Below, piece after piece: positions 1 through 6,133 of a stretch of DNA of 10,837 nucleotides; the first letter of the stretch is position 1; every line of letters starts with the position of its first letter. A program made the position numbers and the translations under genes. This DNA is from JAGXOF01 sp046545575. GTDB taxonomy: Bacteria; Chloroflexota; Dehalococcoidia; SZUA-161; SpSt-899. The notes below the pieces were generated by a model. That model made no database searches. It was not told the origin of the DNA and saw only the letters and a program-made list of their open reading frames with translations. The stretch is taken from contig JBKGZM010000067.1 in the NCBI GenBank assembly GCA_046545575.1, positions 1 to 10,837 of the forward strand. Direction: 5' to 3'.

Positions 1-42
1 CTCCTTTCCAGTATGCTGTTCCTGAAGGGTGATCTGGGTCAT
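1..42 (-). CDS. Start of an unidentified leftward gene (partial)
   Basis: Fourteen in-frame codons run off the left edge of the window, beginning MTQITLQEQHTGKE. The ATG at 40-42 is preceded on the minus strand by a consensus Shine-Dalgarno AGGAGG (47-52) at close to ideal spacing, which is why I call this a genuine gene start although so little of it is visible. It has the same orientation as every other gene here and lies about 435 bp downstream of the molybdenum operon, so it may have its own promoter or be reached by read-through. The visible residues are too few to recognise a family, and no function is proposed. Confidence 0.6.
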   Translation of the reverse strand, partial: MTQITLQEQHTGKE

Positions 43-152
43 GATTCCTCCTTTTGTTTTTTGTTTACCAATAGGATATCTTAACCCGAGCCCCCTTCAT
101 AGTATCTTTCAGCCTCTTTTGTTCTCCTGTTTTGCTCACATCACAACCATGA

Positions 153-171
153 CCATTATCCCGCATAATGG
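153..171. repeat. Perfect 7-bp inverted repeat
   Basis: CCATTAT at 153-159 and ATAATGG at 165-171 are exact reverse complements around a 5-nt spacer. No T-run follows on either strand, so it does not read as an intrinsic terminator. It lies about 110 bp before the start of the leftward gene at the left edge. It could be an operator or a leader hairpin; the sequence does not say which. Confidence 0.4.
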
Positions 172-260
172 GCAATGAAATCTTGTGGGGTTTTGAATCA
201 ATAATACTTCTGCAGCACACCAGGGGTCAAGGTCTTTGCTCAAATTGCTTGCAGAAAATA

Positions 261-279
261 GCATACTGTGCTGGTATGC
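261..279. repeat. Perfect 6-bp inverted repeat
   Basis: GCATAC at 261-266 and GTATGC at 274-279 are exact reverse complements with a 7-nt spacer. The repeat sits just downstream, in the leftward sense, of the TATAAT at 289-294. If that promoter is used, it would form a hairpin near the 5' end of the transcript. Chance occurrence is possible for arms this short. Confidence 0.3.
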
Positions 280-288
280 GAGCAGGAT

Positions 289-294
289 ATTATA
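289..294 (-). promoter_or_regulatory. Possible leftward -10 element
   Basis: The minus strand reads TATAAT here, an exact match to the sigma-70 -10 consensus. No good -35 is present: the best candidate at 18-nt spacing matches only three of six positions. A short inverted repeat, GTCAT/ATGAC at 303-316, overlaps that -35 position and could be a regulator site. If used, the promoter would give the gene at the left edge a leader of about 240 nt. Confidence 0.25.
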
Positions 295-339
295 AATGGG
301 GGGTCATCTATATGACTTGCCACTCTGGCCAATACTCGG

Positions 340-367
340 TTGACATACGCAATTACTTAAGTATATC
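340..367 (+). promoter_or_regulatory. Candidate rightward sigma-70 promoter
   Basis: A perfect -35 TTGACA at 340-345 is followed after 16 nt by TATATC at 362-367 (four of six to TATAAT). The 10-bp palindrome TACTTAAGTA at 354-363 lies in the spacer and touches the -10. Transcription would start near 374, exactly where a run of hairpins begins. No protein gene lies downstream in this orientation, so the likely product is a short RNA. Confidence 0.4.
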
Positions 368-373
368 TATATC

Positions 374-467
374 GTGGCCCAAGCACCCACCAGGATGAAG
401 TCCTGAGCGAGGAAGCCGTAATTCCGCTGGCGTAACTACCCTGAGTCCGCCAAGGTGGACTGCTTTT
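374..467 (+). ncRNA. Candidate small structured RNA of unknown family
   Basis: About 94 nt lie between a predicted start site and a terminator-like hairpin, and are densely packed with stems. These are GTGG/CCAC (374-377 with 387-390), CAGGA/TCCTG (391-395 with 401-405), AGC-GGAA with TTCC-GCT and a two-base bulge (406-414 with 422-428), and the terminal stem 444-461 followed by TTTT. I compared it by eye with the bacterial SRP RNA core, the hammerhead core and common riboswitch motifs and found no match. It ends about 12 nt short of the convergent stop codon of the FAD-subunit gene. The call rests on layout only, with no evidence of conservation or expression. Confidence 0.35.
444..467 (+). 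terminator. Terminator-like hairpin, rightward
   Basis: AGTCCGC (444-450) pairs with GTGGACT (455-461) around a CAAG loop, giving seven pairs including one G-U. A short run TTTT follows at 464-467. The T-run is only on the plus strand, so the hairpin points to ending a rightward transcript rather than the leftward molybdenum operon. The tail is short, so termination strength is uncertain. Confidence 0.4.
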
Positions 468-478
468 ACAGTAACGTT

Positions 479-2860
479 TTACGCATCCTGCTGGAGCAAC
501 GCTCTCTTCACCAGCGTCTTCGCTATCTCGATCTTATAGGCATTCGTGCTAAGGGGAATAGCCCCGGCCACGGCCGCTGCCCCGGCCGCCCCCGCACTGG
601 AACTATCGATAGCCTTGCCTTTGACGGCTTGCTCCGCCTTAGTCGCCCGCATCGGCGCAGGGGCTACCGAACCCAGCACAATCCGGGCATCGTCGCATTT
701 GCCAGCTTTTTCGGTGATGACTGAGGCGACGCTGACGATGCCAAAATCAACGGCTTTGCGCACGCGGTGCTTGAGGAATGTCTGCCTGGCCCCTTTTGGT
801 GGTTGGGGAACCTGGATCTCAGTTACAACCTCACCAGTTTCCAGGATAGTTCCCAACTTGCCAAAGAATTCCGCAATAGGAACCGTCCTGATGCCTTTAG
901 GGCCTGCGATGGTTACCCTGGCACCTAAAGCCGTCAGTGCGAGACCGGTATCCGAGGAGTTAACCGAAACACAGCCGCAATTGAAGCAACGGTTGGCCTC
1001 TCCCTCGATCTCACTCAAACCCAGACCGAGTGCATCCTCTTTATCTATGCTCCTCTCATCTACCGGCCGCTTGGGCATCTCCACCCGGCTGGTCTCTTTA
1101 AGATAATCGCTGTTGAACTTCAGGAAAGGCTCAGGCATTTCCTCGGCCTTGCCTTCAGCTTCGGCCTTTCCCTTTAGATAGGCATTCATAGCCTCGGCAG
1201 CCTTTCTTCCGGAGGCTATCGCCTCTATGACCGTGGCCGGACCATGGGTTATCGCACCACCAGCGAAAATGCCCGGCACATTGGTTTCCTGGGTTTCCGA
1301 GTTAACCGCTATCAAACCCCGCTCCACCTTCAAGGAACTTCCCGGTGTAATGTAACTAAAGTCAGAGGAGTAGCCCACTGCCATCATTATCTGGTCGGCC
1401 TCCACTGTCTCCTTGACCGAACTATCATAGGTGGGAGCAAAGCGGCCCTGTTCATCAAAAACCGAGGTGCACCGGATGAACTCCATTCCCGTTACTTTAC
1501 CACCAGACTTGAGTACCCGGTTGGGGCCCCAGCAATTCATTATCTTGACTCCCTGTTCAACCGCCTGCTCAATCTCCCAGGGTAACGCCGGCATCTCATC
1601 TGGGGACTCCAGGCAAGCCATCGTCGCTTCCTCTGCTCCCAAACGCAAAGCGCTGACGGCCACATCAATGGCGGCGTTGCCACCGCCTATCACCAGGACC
1701 TTCCTGCCAGGAGTTTCTTTAATCCCCCGGTTGATGTTGGTCAAAAAGTCCAGACAGAATCTGGTCGATTCCTCGCCCTCCAGGCCTATGGATACCGGGT
1801 TCCAGGCTCCATTGGCAATAAGAACGCTGTCGAAATCCCGCTTAATCTCGTCCAAGGTTACATCCTTGCCCACATCAACCTTAAGTCTAAATTCAACCCC
1901 GGTATTCTCGATGGCTTTTACTACCTGCCTTACTGTATCCTTGGGCAGCCTGTAAGGCGGTATCACGTAAGCCAGCATCCCGCCGGCTTCTTCCAGCTTG
2001 TCAAACACGGTAACGCGGTGCCCTGACCTTCTGAGATAGTAAGCTGCCGAGAGACCGGCCGGGCCTGAGCCGATAATGGCCACACTCTTGCCACTTTCAG
2101 TTGAGGGTGCCGGGATGGTTTCGTCTCCCTTATCCAGGATATAATCGCCCATGAACCGCTCGATATCCCTTATTGATACTGCTTCGTCGAAGTCGCCCCG
2201 GTTGCACTCCTGCTCGCAAAAATGAGGGCACACCCGTCCCGTTATCGCAGGGATCGGGTTGGCGTCGAGAAGAATGCTGGCGGCGGCAGGCAGGTCGCCT
2301 TCCCTGATCTTGCTAAGGTAAGAAGGCACATCCACGCTGCCCGGGCAGGCCGAGGCACAGGGTGGACTATCGTTTCTCCAACCGCCGAAGATGGAGTGAT
2401 ACTGGTTCTCCCCCAGCAAGGCATAGCAGCCTTTACCGCCCTTGAGATAGCAGAGGATTCTCCCCCCGATTTCGTGAGGATAGCGGTAGTACCAGCAGCG
2501 AGTATCCTGGGCAAGATTACCACCGATGGTGCCCATGTTCCGGATTTGCGGCACAGCCACTGACTCCGCTGCTTCGGCAAGCAACGGATATCTCTCCCTG
2601 ATGAGCGGGGAAGCGGCAATATCAGCCAGTTTGGTCAATGCCCCGATTTTCAATCCCTCTTCATCTTCTTCAATGCCATCCAGACCAGGGATGCTCTTGA
2701 CGTTTATAAGAAGTTCCGGGTAATCAGGCAGCACCCTGTCCTTGAGTTCCCCGAACAGGTCTGTGCCTCCTGCCAGAAGCCTGGCTTTACCCTGGTAATC
2801 CTTTACCAGATTCACCGCTTCATCTACAGTTTTCGCATCTATATGTTCAAAAGACTTCAT
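479..2860 (-). CDS. Molybdenum hydroxylase FAD subunit with nested GltD-like oxidoreductase
   Basis: A 793-residue protein, much longer than the roughly 290-330 residues usual for CoxM/HcrB-type FAD subunits. Residues 1-158 and about 629-793 are the two halves of that FAD domain, with AGGTDL at 30-35 and TIGGNLAQDTRC at 111-122. Between them sits a complete GltD-like module. Its N-terminal Fe-S domain has Cys168, 172, 211, 215 and 219. It has a first dinucleotide fold GSGPAG at 264-269, a second with GGGNAAID at 392-399, and the C-terminal AGGAITHGPATVIEAIASGR at 533-552. Cys122, 137 and 145 match three of the four [4Fe-4S] ligands in the 4-hydroxybenzoyl-CoA reductase beta loop. The likely role is electron transfer between FAD, Fe-S clusters and NAD(P)H for the Mo subunit. 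The ATG has a strong upstream AAGGAGAG and lies one base past the large-subunit stop codon. The substrate is unknown. Confidence 0.85.
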   Translation of the reverse strand: MKSFEHIDAKTVDEAVNLVKDYQGKARLLAGGTDLFGELKDRVLPDYPELLINVKSIPGLDGIEEDEEGLKIGALTKLADIAASPLIRERYPLLAEAAESVAVPQIRNMGTIGGNLAQDTRCWYYRYPHEIGGRILCYLKGGKGCYALLGENQYHSIFGGWRNDSPPCASACPGSVDVPSYLSKIREGDLPAAASILLDANPIPAITGRVCPHFCEQECNRGDFDEAVSIRDIERFMGDYILDKGDETIPAPSTESGKSVAIIGSGPAGLSAAYYLRRSGHRVTVFDKLEEAGGMLAYVIPPYRLPKDTVRQVVKAIENTGVEFRLKVDVGKDVTLDEIKRDFDSVLIANGAWNPVSIGLEGEESTRFCLDFLTNINRGIKETPGRKVLVIGGGNAAIDVAVSALRLGAEEATMACLESPDEMPALPWEIEQAVEQGVKIMNCWGPNRVLKSGGKVTGMEFIRCTSVFDEQGRFAPTYDSSVKETVEADQIMMAVGYSSDFSYITPGSSLKVERGLIAVNSETQETNVPGIFAGGAITHGPATVIEAIASGRKAAEAMNAYLKGKAEAEGKAEEMPEPFLKFNSDYLKETSRVEMPKRPVDERSIDKEDALGLGLSEIEGEANRCFNCGCVSVNSSDTGLALTALGARVTIAGPKGIRTVPIAEFFGKLGTILETGEVVTEIQVPQPPKGARQTFLKHRVRKAVDFGIVSVASVITEKAGKCDDARIVLGSVAPAPMRATKAEQAVKGKAIDSSSAGAAGAAAVAGAIPLSTNAYKIEIAKTLVKRALLQQDA

Positions 2861-2861
2861 T

Positions 2862-5135
2862 TTACTTACTCTCCTTTACCTTGCCCAATGCTTTGAGGAT
2901 CTTATCTGATGTCAGGGGATAGCTCATTATCCTCTGCCCAATGGCATTGTAGACGGCCATCAGCACAGCGCTGGGGCCAGGCGATGTGGTGATCTCTCCT
3001 ACCCCGAACGCCCCAAAGCGATGGCTGGGCGCTGGCGTTTCCAGAATAACATTGGTGAAATCCGGCAGGTCAGGGAAGGTACGCCATTTATAGTCGATCA
3101 TGTTGCCATTTAACATTTGTCCTGTTCTTTCATCCCGCACCGTTTCCTCAAAAATAGCCGTGTCCAGTCCCGCCGAACCAAGTGCACCGTGAAGCTGTCC
3201 CTCGAGGCTTGCGGGGGAAATAATCTGCCCGGCATCAGTGGCGTTGAGCACGTTTATTAAGTCCACCTTGCCCGTCTCGGTATCCACCTCAACCTCCACG
3301 AAGGTCATCAGGAAGTTACACAGGGAATAGTCAGAGTCGAAACGGCCCTCGCCGGTGATCGTCCGGGTGAATCCCATTATGCGTCGCCACGGGACTCTTT
3401 TCTCGAAGCGGCGGCCGATAACATATACCATCCCGTCCTCGGTATCCAGATGGTCAGTGCTTGTGCCAAGCTGAAGGGCCGCTATCTCCAGTAACTTGCG
3501 TCTGGCATCCTCCGCCGCCGCTATAACTGCGGAACCGGAAGCATAGGTGCCGCGCGAACCCATCAAAGCGAACTCGAAGGGATTTACCTCTGTATCCGGG
3601 GCCGACATCTTGACGTTTTCCAGAGGAAGTTTCAGTACTTCGGCCACCATCTTGCACAGGCTGCTTCTCTGCCCGTGACCTGAATCGGAGTGACAGCTAT
3701 TCAACATCACCCGGCCATCGGGAGACAGCTTGACCTGTGCCTCAGAGCTATCTTCGCCAATGTCAGCATTACTGTGCACGCCGACTCCAACTCCTCTCCG
3801 CTTGTTACCGTTAACGGCAGTGGGTTTACCCCATCCCTGCCATTTGTCTTTCCATCCAAAGGTCTCAGCGCCTTTGTCAATGGCCTTGGTAAAGTCCCTT
3901 CCCCGGAAGTCCCACCAATTGCCATCCCTCCAGAACCAACCGCCGCCTTTCTTGACGATGTTCTTCTTGAAAAACTCCACCGGGTCAACACTGGCCTTCT
4001 CCATTGCCAGCCCCAGTATCGGGAGAAAAGCGCTTTCCAGTTCTTGTCCACCGAAGCCTCTGACGATGCCGCAGGGACAATTGTTGGTGAAGACAAGTCC
4101 AGTGCTCAAATTCCAGTTGGGACACTGCACAGCAATCTGCAGCTCGCCGCAACCGACGGCGACCTCGTAGGGGCCGCACTCCGAAGCTGCCCCGATGTTA
4201 ACCAACCACCGACCCTCGATGGCTGTTACTTTGCCATCCTTGCTCAGGCCTACTTTGGCATTAATGCGACAGCCCAGTCGGTCGGAGTACGCGTGAAAGT
4301 GCTCTTCCTTGGTGTAATATATTTTCACCGGCCGGTTGGTCGCTTTGGATAGAACGGCAGCATAACCCACCGGCGTCAGGTTGGCGTTTTTGGTGCCGTA
4401 GCTGCCGCCACACTGGGTGCTGATGGCCCGGAAATCGTTCAAATGGACGAAGGGCAGACCAAGGAAGCGATGGTACGCGATAGACTGCGATGGGGTGTAA
4501 ACGGTCAGCCGGTCCGGTGCTTCCCAAGTGGCAATTGCTCCGGGGGGTTCGGGGGGGAGGGGGTTGGGAAACGTCTCATATCCACAGGTCCCCTCGGTGA
4601 CCACATCGGCCTCAGCAAATCCCTTTTCCACATCTCCCATCTCAATGCTTCGCAGGATAGTGGGCTCGTACTGGAGCGGCTCAGAGAACGTATTATTGGT
4701 AAATTGTTCGTACAACTGCGGCTGGCCGGGCTCCGTGGCCTCTTCCACATCATAGACAGCCGGCAACAGCTCGTATTCCACATCAATGAGTTCAAGAGCC
4801 TCTTCGGCAATGCCCAGGGTATCCGCAGCCACCATTGCCACCGCATCACCCACGAACCGTACCTTGCTATCCAGTATTCTTATGTGCTTGGGTATTCCCC
4901 ATTCCCATCCTTCAGTATCCTTATAGGTAAGCACAGCCCTGACACCGTGCAGTGCTTCCGCCCGGCTGGTATCGATATGCTTGATATTGGCATGAGGGTA
5001 TGGGCTCCTCAAGACTTTCCCATACAGCATGCCCGGCAGACTCATGTCATCAAAGTACTGTGCCTGGCCGGTGACGATTGCTTTAGCGTCCTTGCGCGGC
5101 GTATCTTTACCTATATGTCTATATTTCTCAGCCAT
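2862..5135 (-). CDS. Xanthine dehydrogenase-family molybdopterin-binding large subunit
   Basis: A 757-residue catalytic subunit of a molybdenum hydroxylase, a usual length for the CoxL/HcrA/XdhA group. The N-terminal a/b-hammerhead domain (about 9-140) is followed by Mo-cofactor segments: QCGGSYGTK near 241-249, RGFGGQE near 359-365, SGHGQ near 485-489 and GSRGTYASGSA near 526-536. GVGE near 711-714 carries the family's base-catalyst glutamate. The CO-dehydrogenase active-site cysteine loop is absent, which argues against aerobic CO oxidation. A tryptophan-rich segment (about 397-436) is notable. I chose the ATG at 5133-5135 because GAAAGGTGAT precedes it; a GTG at 5157-5159 would add eight residues. 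The start overlaps the small-subunit gene by 8 bp, implying translational coupling. The substrate (an aromatic CoA ester, a purine, an N-heterocycle or an aldehyde) cannot be read from the sequence. Confidence 0.9.
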   Translation of the reverse strand: MAEKYRHIGKDTPRKDAKAIVTGQAQYFDDMSLPGMLYGKVLRSPYPHANIKHIDTSRAEALHGVRAVLTYKDTEGWEWGIPKHIRILDSKVRFVGDAVAMVAADTLGIAEEALELIDVEYELLPAVYDVEEATEPGQPQLYEQFTNNTFSEPLQYEPTILRSIEMGDVEKGFAEADVVTEGTCGYETFPNPLPPEPPGAIATWEAPDRLTVYTPSQSIAYHRFLGLPFVHLNDFRAISTQCGGSYGTKNANLTPVGYAAVLSKATNRPVKIYYTKEEHFHAYSDRLGCRINAKVGLSKDGKVTAIEGRWLVNIGAASECGPYEVAVGCGELQIAVQCPNWNLSTGLVFTNNCPCGIVRGFGGQELESAFLPILGLAMEKASVDPVEFFKKNIVKKGGGWFWRDGNWWDFRGRDFTKAIDKGAETFGWKDKWQGWGKPTAVNGNKRRGVGVGVHSNADIGEDSSEAQVKLSPDGRVMLNSCHSDSGHGQRSSLCKMVAEVLKLPLENVKMSAPDTEVNPFEFALMGSRGTYASGSAVIAAAEDARRKLLEIAALQLGTSTDHLDTEDGMVYVIGRRFEKRVPWRRIMGFTRTITGEGRFDSDYSLCNFLMTFVEVEVDTETGKVDLINVLNATDAGQIISPASLEGQLHGALGSAGLDTAIFEETVRDERTGQMLNGNMIDYKWRTFPDLPDFTNVILETPAPSHRFGAFGVGEITTSPGPSAVLMAVYNAIGQRIMSYPLTSDKILKALGKVKESK

Positions 5136-5676
5136 TTCTATCACCTTTCCTGACGACACTGGTCACGGCTTTAACCACCTCGTAGTGTGAAATGCAACGG
5201 CAATAATGCCCGGCCAGAGCCTGCTTAATGTCGTCCTCCGTCGGGGTCGGATTGCTGTCAAGCAGCGACTTGGCACTCAGGAGAATACCGGGAGTGCAGA
5301 AGCCGCACTGGAAAGCCGTAGTATCGATGAAGGCCTGCTGCAGAGGGTGCAACTGCCCGGTTTTCCGGTCTTCCAGCCCTTCGATGGTCAAAATATCCTT
5401 CCCATCGCATTCCACAGTGAGCGTCATGCACGACATAACCGTTTTGCCATCCATAATTACGGTACAGGCACCACAGCCGCCATGATTGCATCCCTGCTTC
5501 GTTCCCTTAAGCCCCAGTGTCTCTCTGAGTGTGTGCAGCAACGTGTCCGATGGATGCACACCGCCATACATATTGCCTACAGGGAGATCGTAAACCTCTC
5601 CATTCACAGTGAGAGTGATGGATCGTTTATCATCAACAGCGCTTCCTGCCTTTTTATCAAACTGCTCTTTGTCCAT
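5128..5676 (-). CDS. Molybdenum hydroxylase [2Fe-2S] small subunit
   Basis: A 182-residue CoxS/HcrC/XdhC-type protein that passes electrons from the Mo site to the FAD subunit. The plant-type ferredoxin half carries Cys63, 68, 71 and 83 (GCNHGGCGAC then SC). The C-terminal four-helix half carries Cys124, 127, 159 and 161 (QCGFCTPG and HYCRC), so all eight cluster ligands are present. The N-terminus has about 18 polar residues before the beta-fold, longer than in many relatives. The ATG is preceded by GAGGGG at good spacing. It is the first gene of the three-gene operon, with a near-consensus promoter just upstream. It has no Tat or Sec signal, so the enzyme should be cytoplasmic. Confidence 0.93.
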   Translation of the reverse strand: MDKEQFDKKAGSAVDDKRSITLTVNGEVYDLPVGNMYGGVHPSDTLLHTLRETLGLKGTKQGCNHGGCGACTVIMDGKTVMSCMTLTVECDGKDILTIEGLEDRKTGQLHPLQQAFIDTTAFQCGFCTPGILLSAKSLLDSNPTPTEDDIKQALAGHYCRCISHYEVVKAVTSVVRKGDRNG

Positions 5677-5707
5677 GCTGTCCCCTCAATCTTTTTTATA
5701 TGCAGAT

Positions 5708-5737
5708 ATTATATCTAAGTCCAGTTGCTAGATTCAA
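5708..5737 (-). promoter_or_regulatory. Promoter of the Mo-hydroxylase operon
   Basis: On the minus strand TTGAAT (5732-5737, four of six to the -35 consensus) is followed after 18 nt by a perfect TATAAT (5708-5713). The start site would be near 5701, giving a leader of about 25 nt before the small-subunit ATG at 5676. Position, orientation and spacing all fit. I see no clear operator overlapping it; the nearest symmetric element is the hairpin at 5779-5799, about 40 bp upstream. Confidence 0.5.
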
Positions 5738-5778
5738 GCCTCCGCATTTGGGCACCTAAAACACGCCGAAAGATTACC

Positions 5779-5807
5779 ACAGACCTAAAAATAGTCTGTT
5801 TATTTTT
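5779..5807 (+). terminator. Hairpin with T-rich tail, rightward sense
   Basis: ACAGA (5779-5783) pairs with TCTGT (5795-5799), and CTA (5785-5787) with TAG (5792-5794), leaving one bulged C and an AAAA loop. TTATTTTT follows at 5800-5807. On the plus strand this has the form of an intrinsic terminator, but no rightward gene precedes it. It may block antisense transcription, or be a symmetric regulator site upstream of the molybdenum operon promoter. Confidence 0.3.
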
Positions 5808-5900
5808 GATTCTTAGCCTAGATTTGGCCGTTCCATCACACCCTCTCCTTAACCATGCGGTACAACTATTGTAAGTCAACCTATGCGATCTTTCCCAAAC

Positions 5901-5918
5901 CGCTAGCGCTGGTATAAT
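5901..5918 (+). promoter_or_regulatory. Possible rightward extended -10 with adjoining palindrome
   Basis: TGGTATAAT at 5910-5918 is a perfect extended -10 element (TGnTATAAT) on the plus strand. The 8-bp palindrome CGCTAGCG at 5901-5908 lies immediately upstream. No convincing -35 is present, which extended -10 promoters can do without. A transcript from here would run rightward into the antisense of dctM. AT-rich intergenic DNA gives such matches by chance, so confidence is low. Confidence 0.22.
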
Positions 5919-6027
5919 TTATTTACTGACTTCTCGTCAAGAGTTAGTCTCTTAAGGTTCGAGGGGTAAAAATATTACTCAAACCGAGATCCCCGAGACC
6001 ATGCCATAGAAAAGCAAACCACAACTC

Positions 6028-6069
6028 TAAGGTAAATGTTAAGGATTAGCTAGGATTACCTAGAAGGAT
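6028..6069. repeat. Imperfect short direct repeats (TA(A)GGATTA type)
   Basis: Four related units follow one another: TAAGGTA at 6028, TAAGGATTA at 6040, TAGGATTA at 6051 and AAGGAT at 6064. Their GG cores are spaced 12, 10 and 13 bp, near one helical turn. The hairpin-capable CTAGG/CCTAG (6050-6054 with 6059-6063) is embedded in them. Such spacing fits a protein binding one face of DNA, but the repeats are short and imperfect. Confidence 0.3.
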
Positions 6070-6102
6070 GGGCACACATAAAGACACAATTTACTCAATC
6101 CC

Positions 6103-6132
6103 ATAAAGAAAAGCCACCCTTATTGTTCTAAG
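6103..6132 (-). terminator. Weak terminator candidate after dctM
   Basis: Just after the dctM stop, the minus strand reads CTTA (6129-6132), a 6-nt loop, TAAG (6119-6122), then GGTGGC and the T-rich TTTTCTTT. The four-pair stem is weak and the T-run does not abut it. It is the best leftward candidate close to the end of the TRAP operon, and read-through toward the molybdenum operon is quite possible. Confidence 0.15.
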
Positions 6133-6133
6133 C

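Larger units (their letters stand above)
43..478. other. Non-coding region between two leftward genes
   Basis: This 436-bp stretch separates the stop codon of the FAD subunit from the next leftward gene. I find no convincing protein gene on either strand. A rightward open frame at 168-398 has no ribosome-binding site and reads as random sequence. What it does hold is a candidate rightward small RNA with its own promoter and terminator (340-467), perfect inverted repeats at 153-171, 261-279 and 303-316, and a leftward TATAAT at 289-294. The leftward gene could therefore have a structured leader of roughly 240 nt. Confidence 0.6.
5677..6133. other. Intergenic region between the TRAP and Mo-hydroxylase operons
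   Basis: This 457-bp region has no convincing protein gene. Both flanking operons run leftward, so it should hold the end of the TRAP transcript and the promoter of the molybdenum operon. I see a leftward promoter (5708-5737), a rightward hairpin with a T-rich tail (5779-5807), a rightward extended -10 (5910-5918) next to a palindrome, and imperfect direct repeats (6028-6069). A seven-codon leftward reading frame (MERPNLG, 5813-5836) has a strong AAGGAGAGGG before its ATG. However, it lies upstream of the predicted promoter, so I do not call it a gene. Confidence 0.6.

Noticed and set aside
168..398. Rightward open frame of 76 codons
   Set aside because: No ribosome-binding site, no recognisable motif, and it overlaps the predicted rightward promoter and inverted repeats.
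391..418. Resemblance to a hammerhead ribozyme core (GATGA, then a GTCC/GGA stem)
   Set aside because: The CUGAUGA box is broken at its start and the GAAA box is absent, so a catalytic core cannot form.
479..2860. FAD-subunit gene as two genes fused by a frameshift or assembly error
   Set aside because: The frame is continuous, module edges are clean, and the host domain resumes with the expected VNSSDTG element after the insert.
3690..4352. Long rightward open frame of 220 codons inside the large-subunit gene, and similar ones elsewhere
   Set aside because: These are shadows of strongly supported minus-strand genes with intact family motifs; none has a domain signature or ribosome-binding site.
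2862..5135. Aerobic CO dehydrogenase large subunit (coxL)
   Set aside because: The characteristic active-site cysteine loop is absent; the region reads CGIVRGFGGQE, as in the wider xanthine dehydrogenase family.
5813..5836. Seven-codon leader peptide (MERPNLG) with a strong ribosome-binding site
   Set aside because: It lies upstream of the predicted operon promoter and has no regulatory codon run, so it is probably coincidental.
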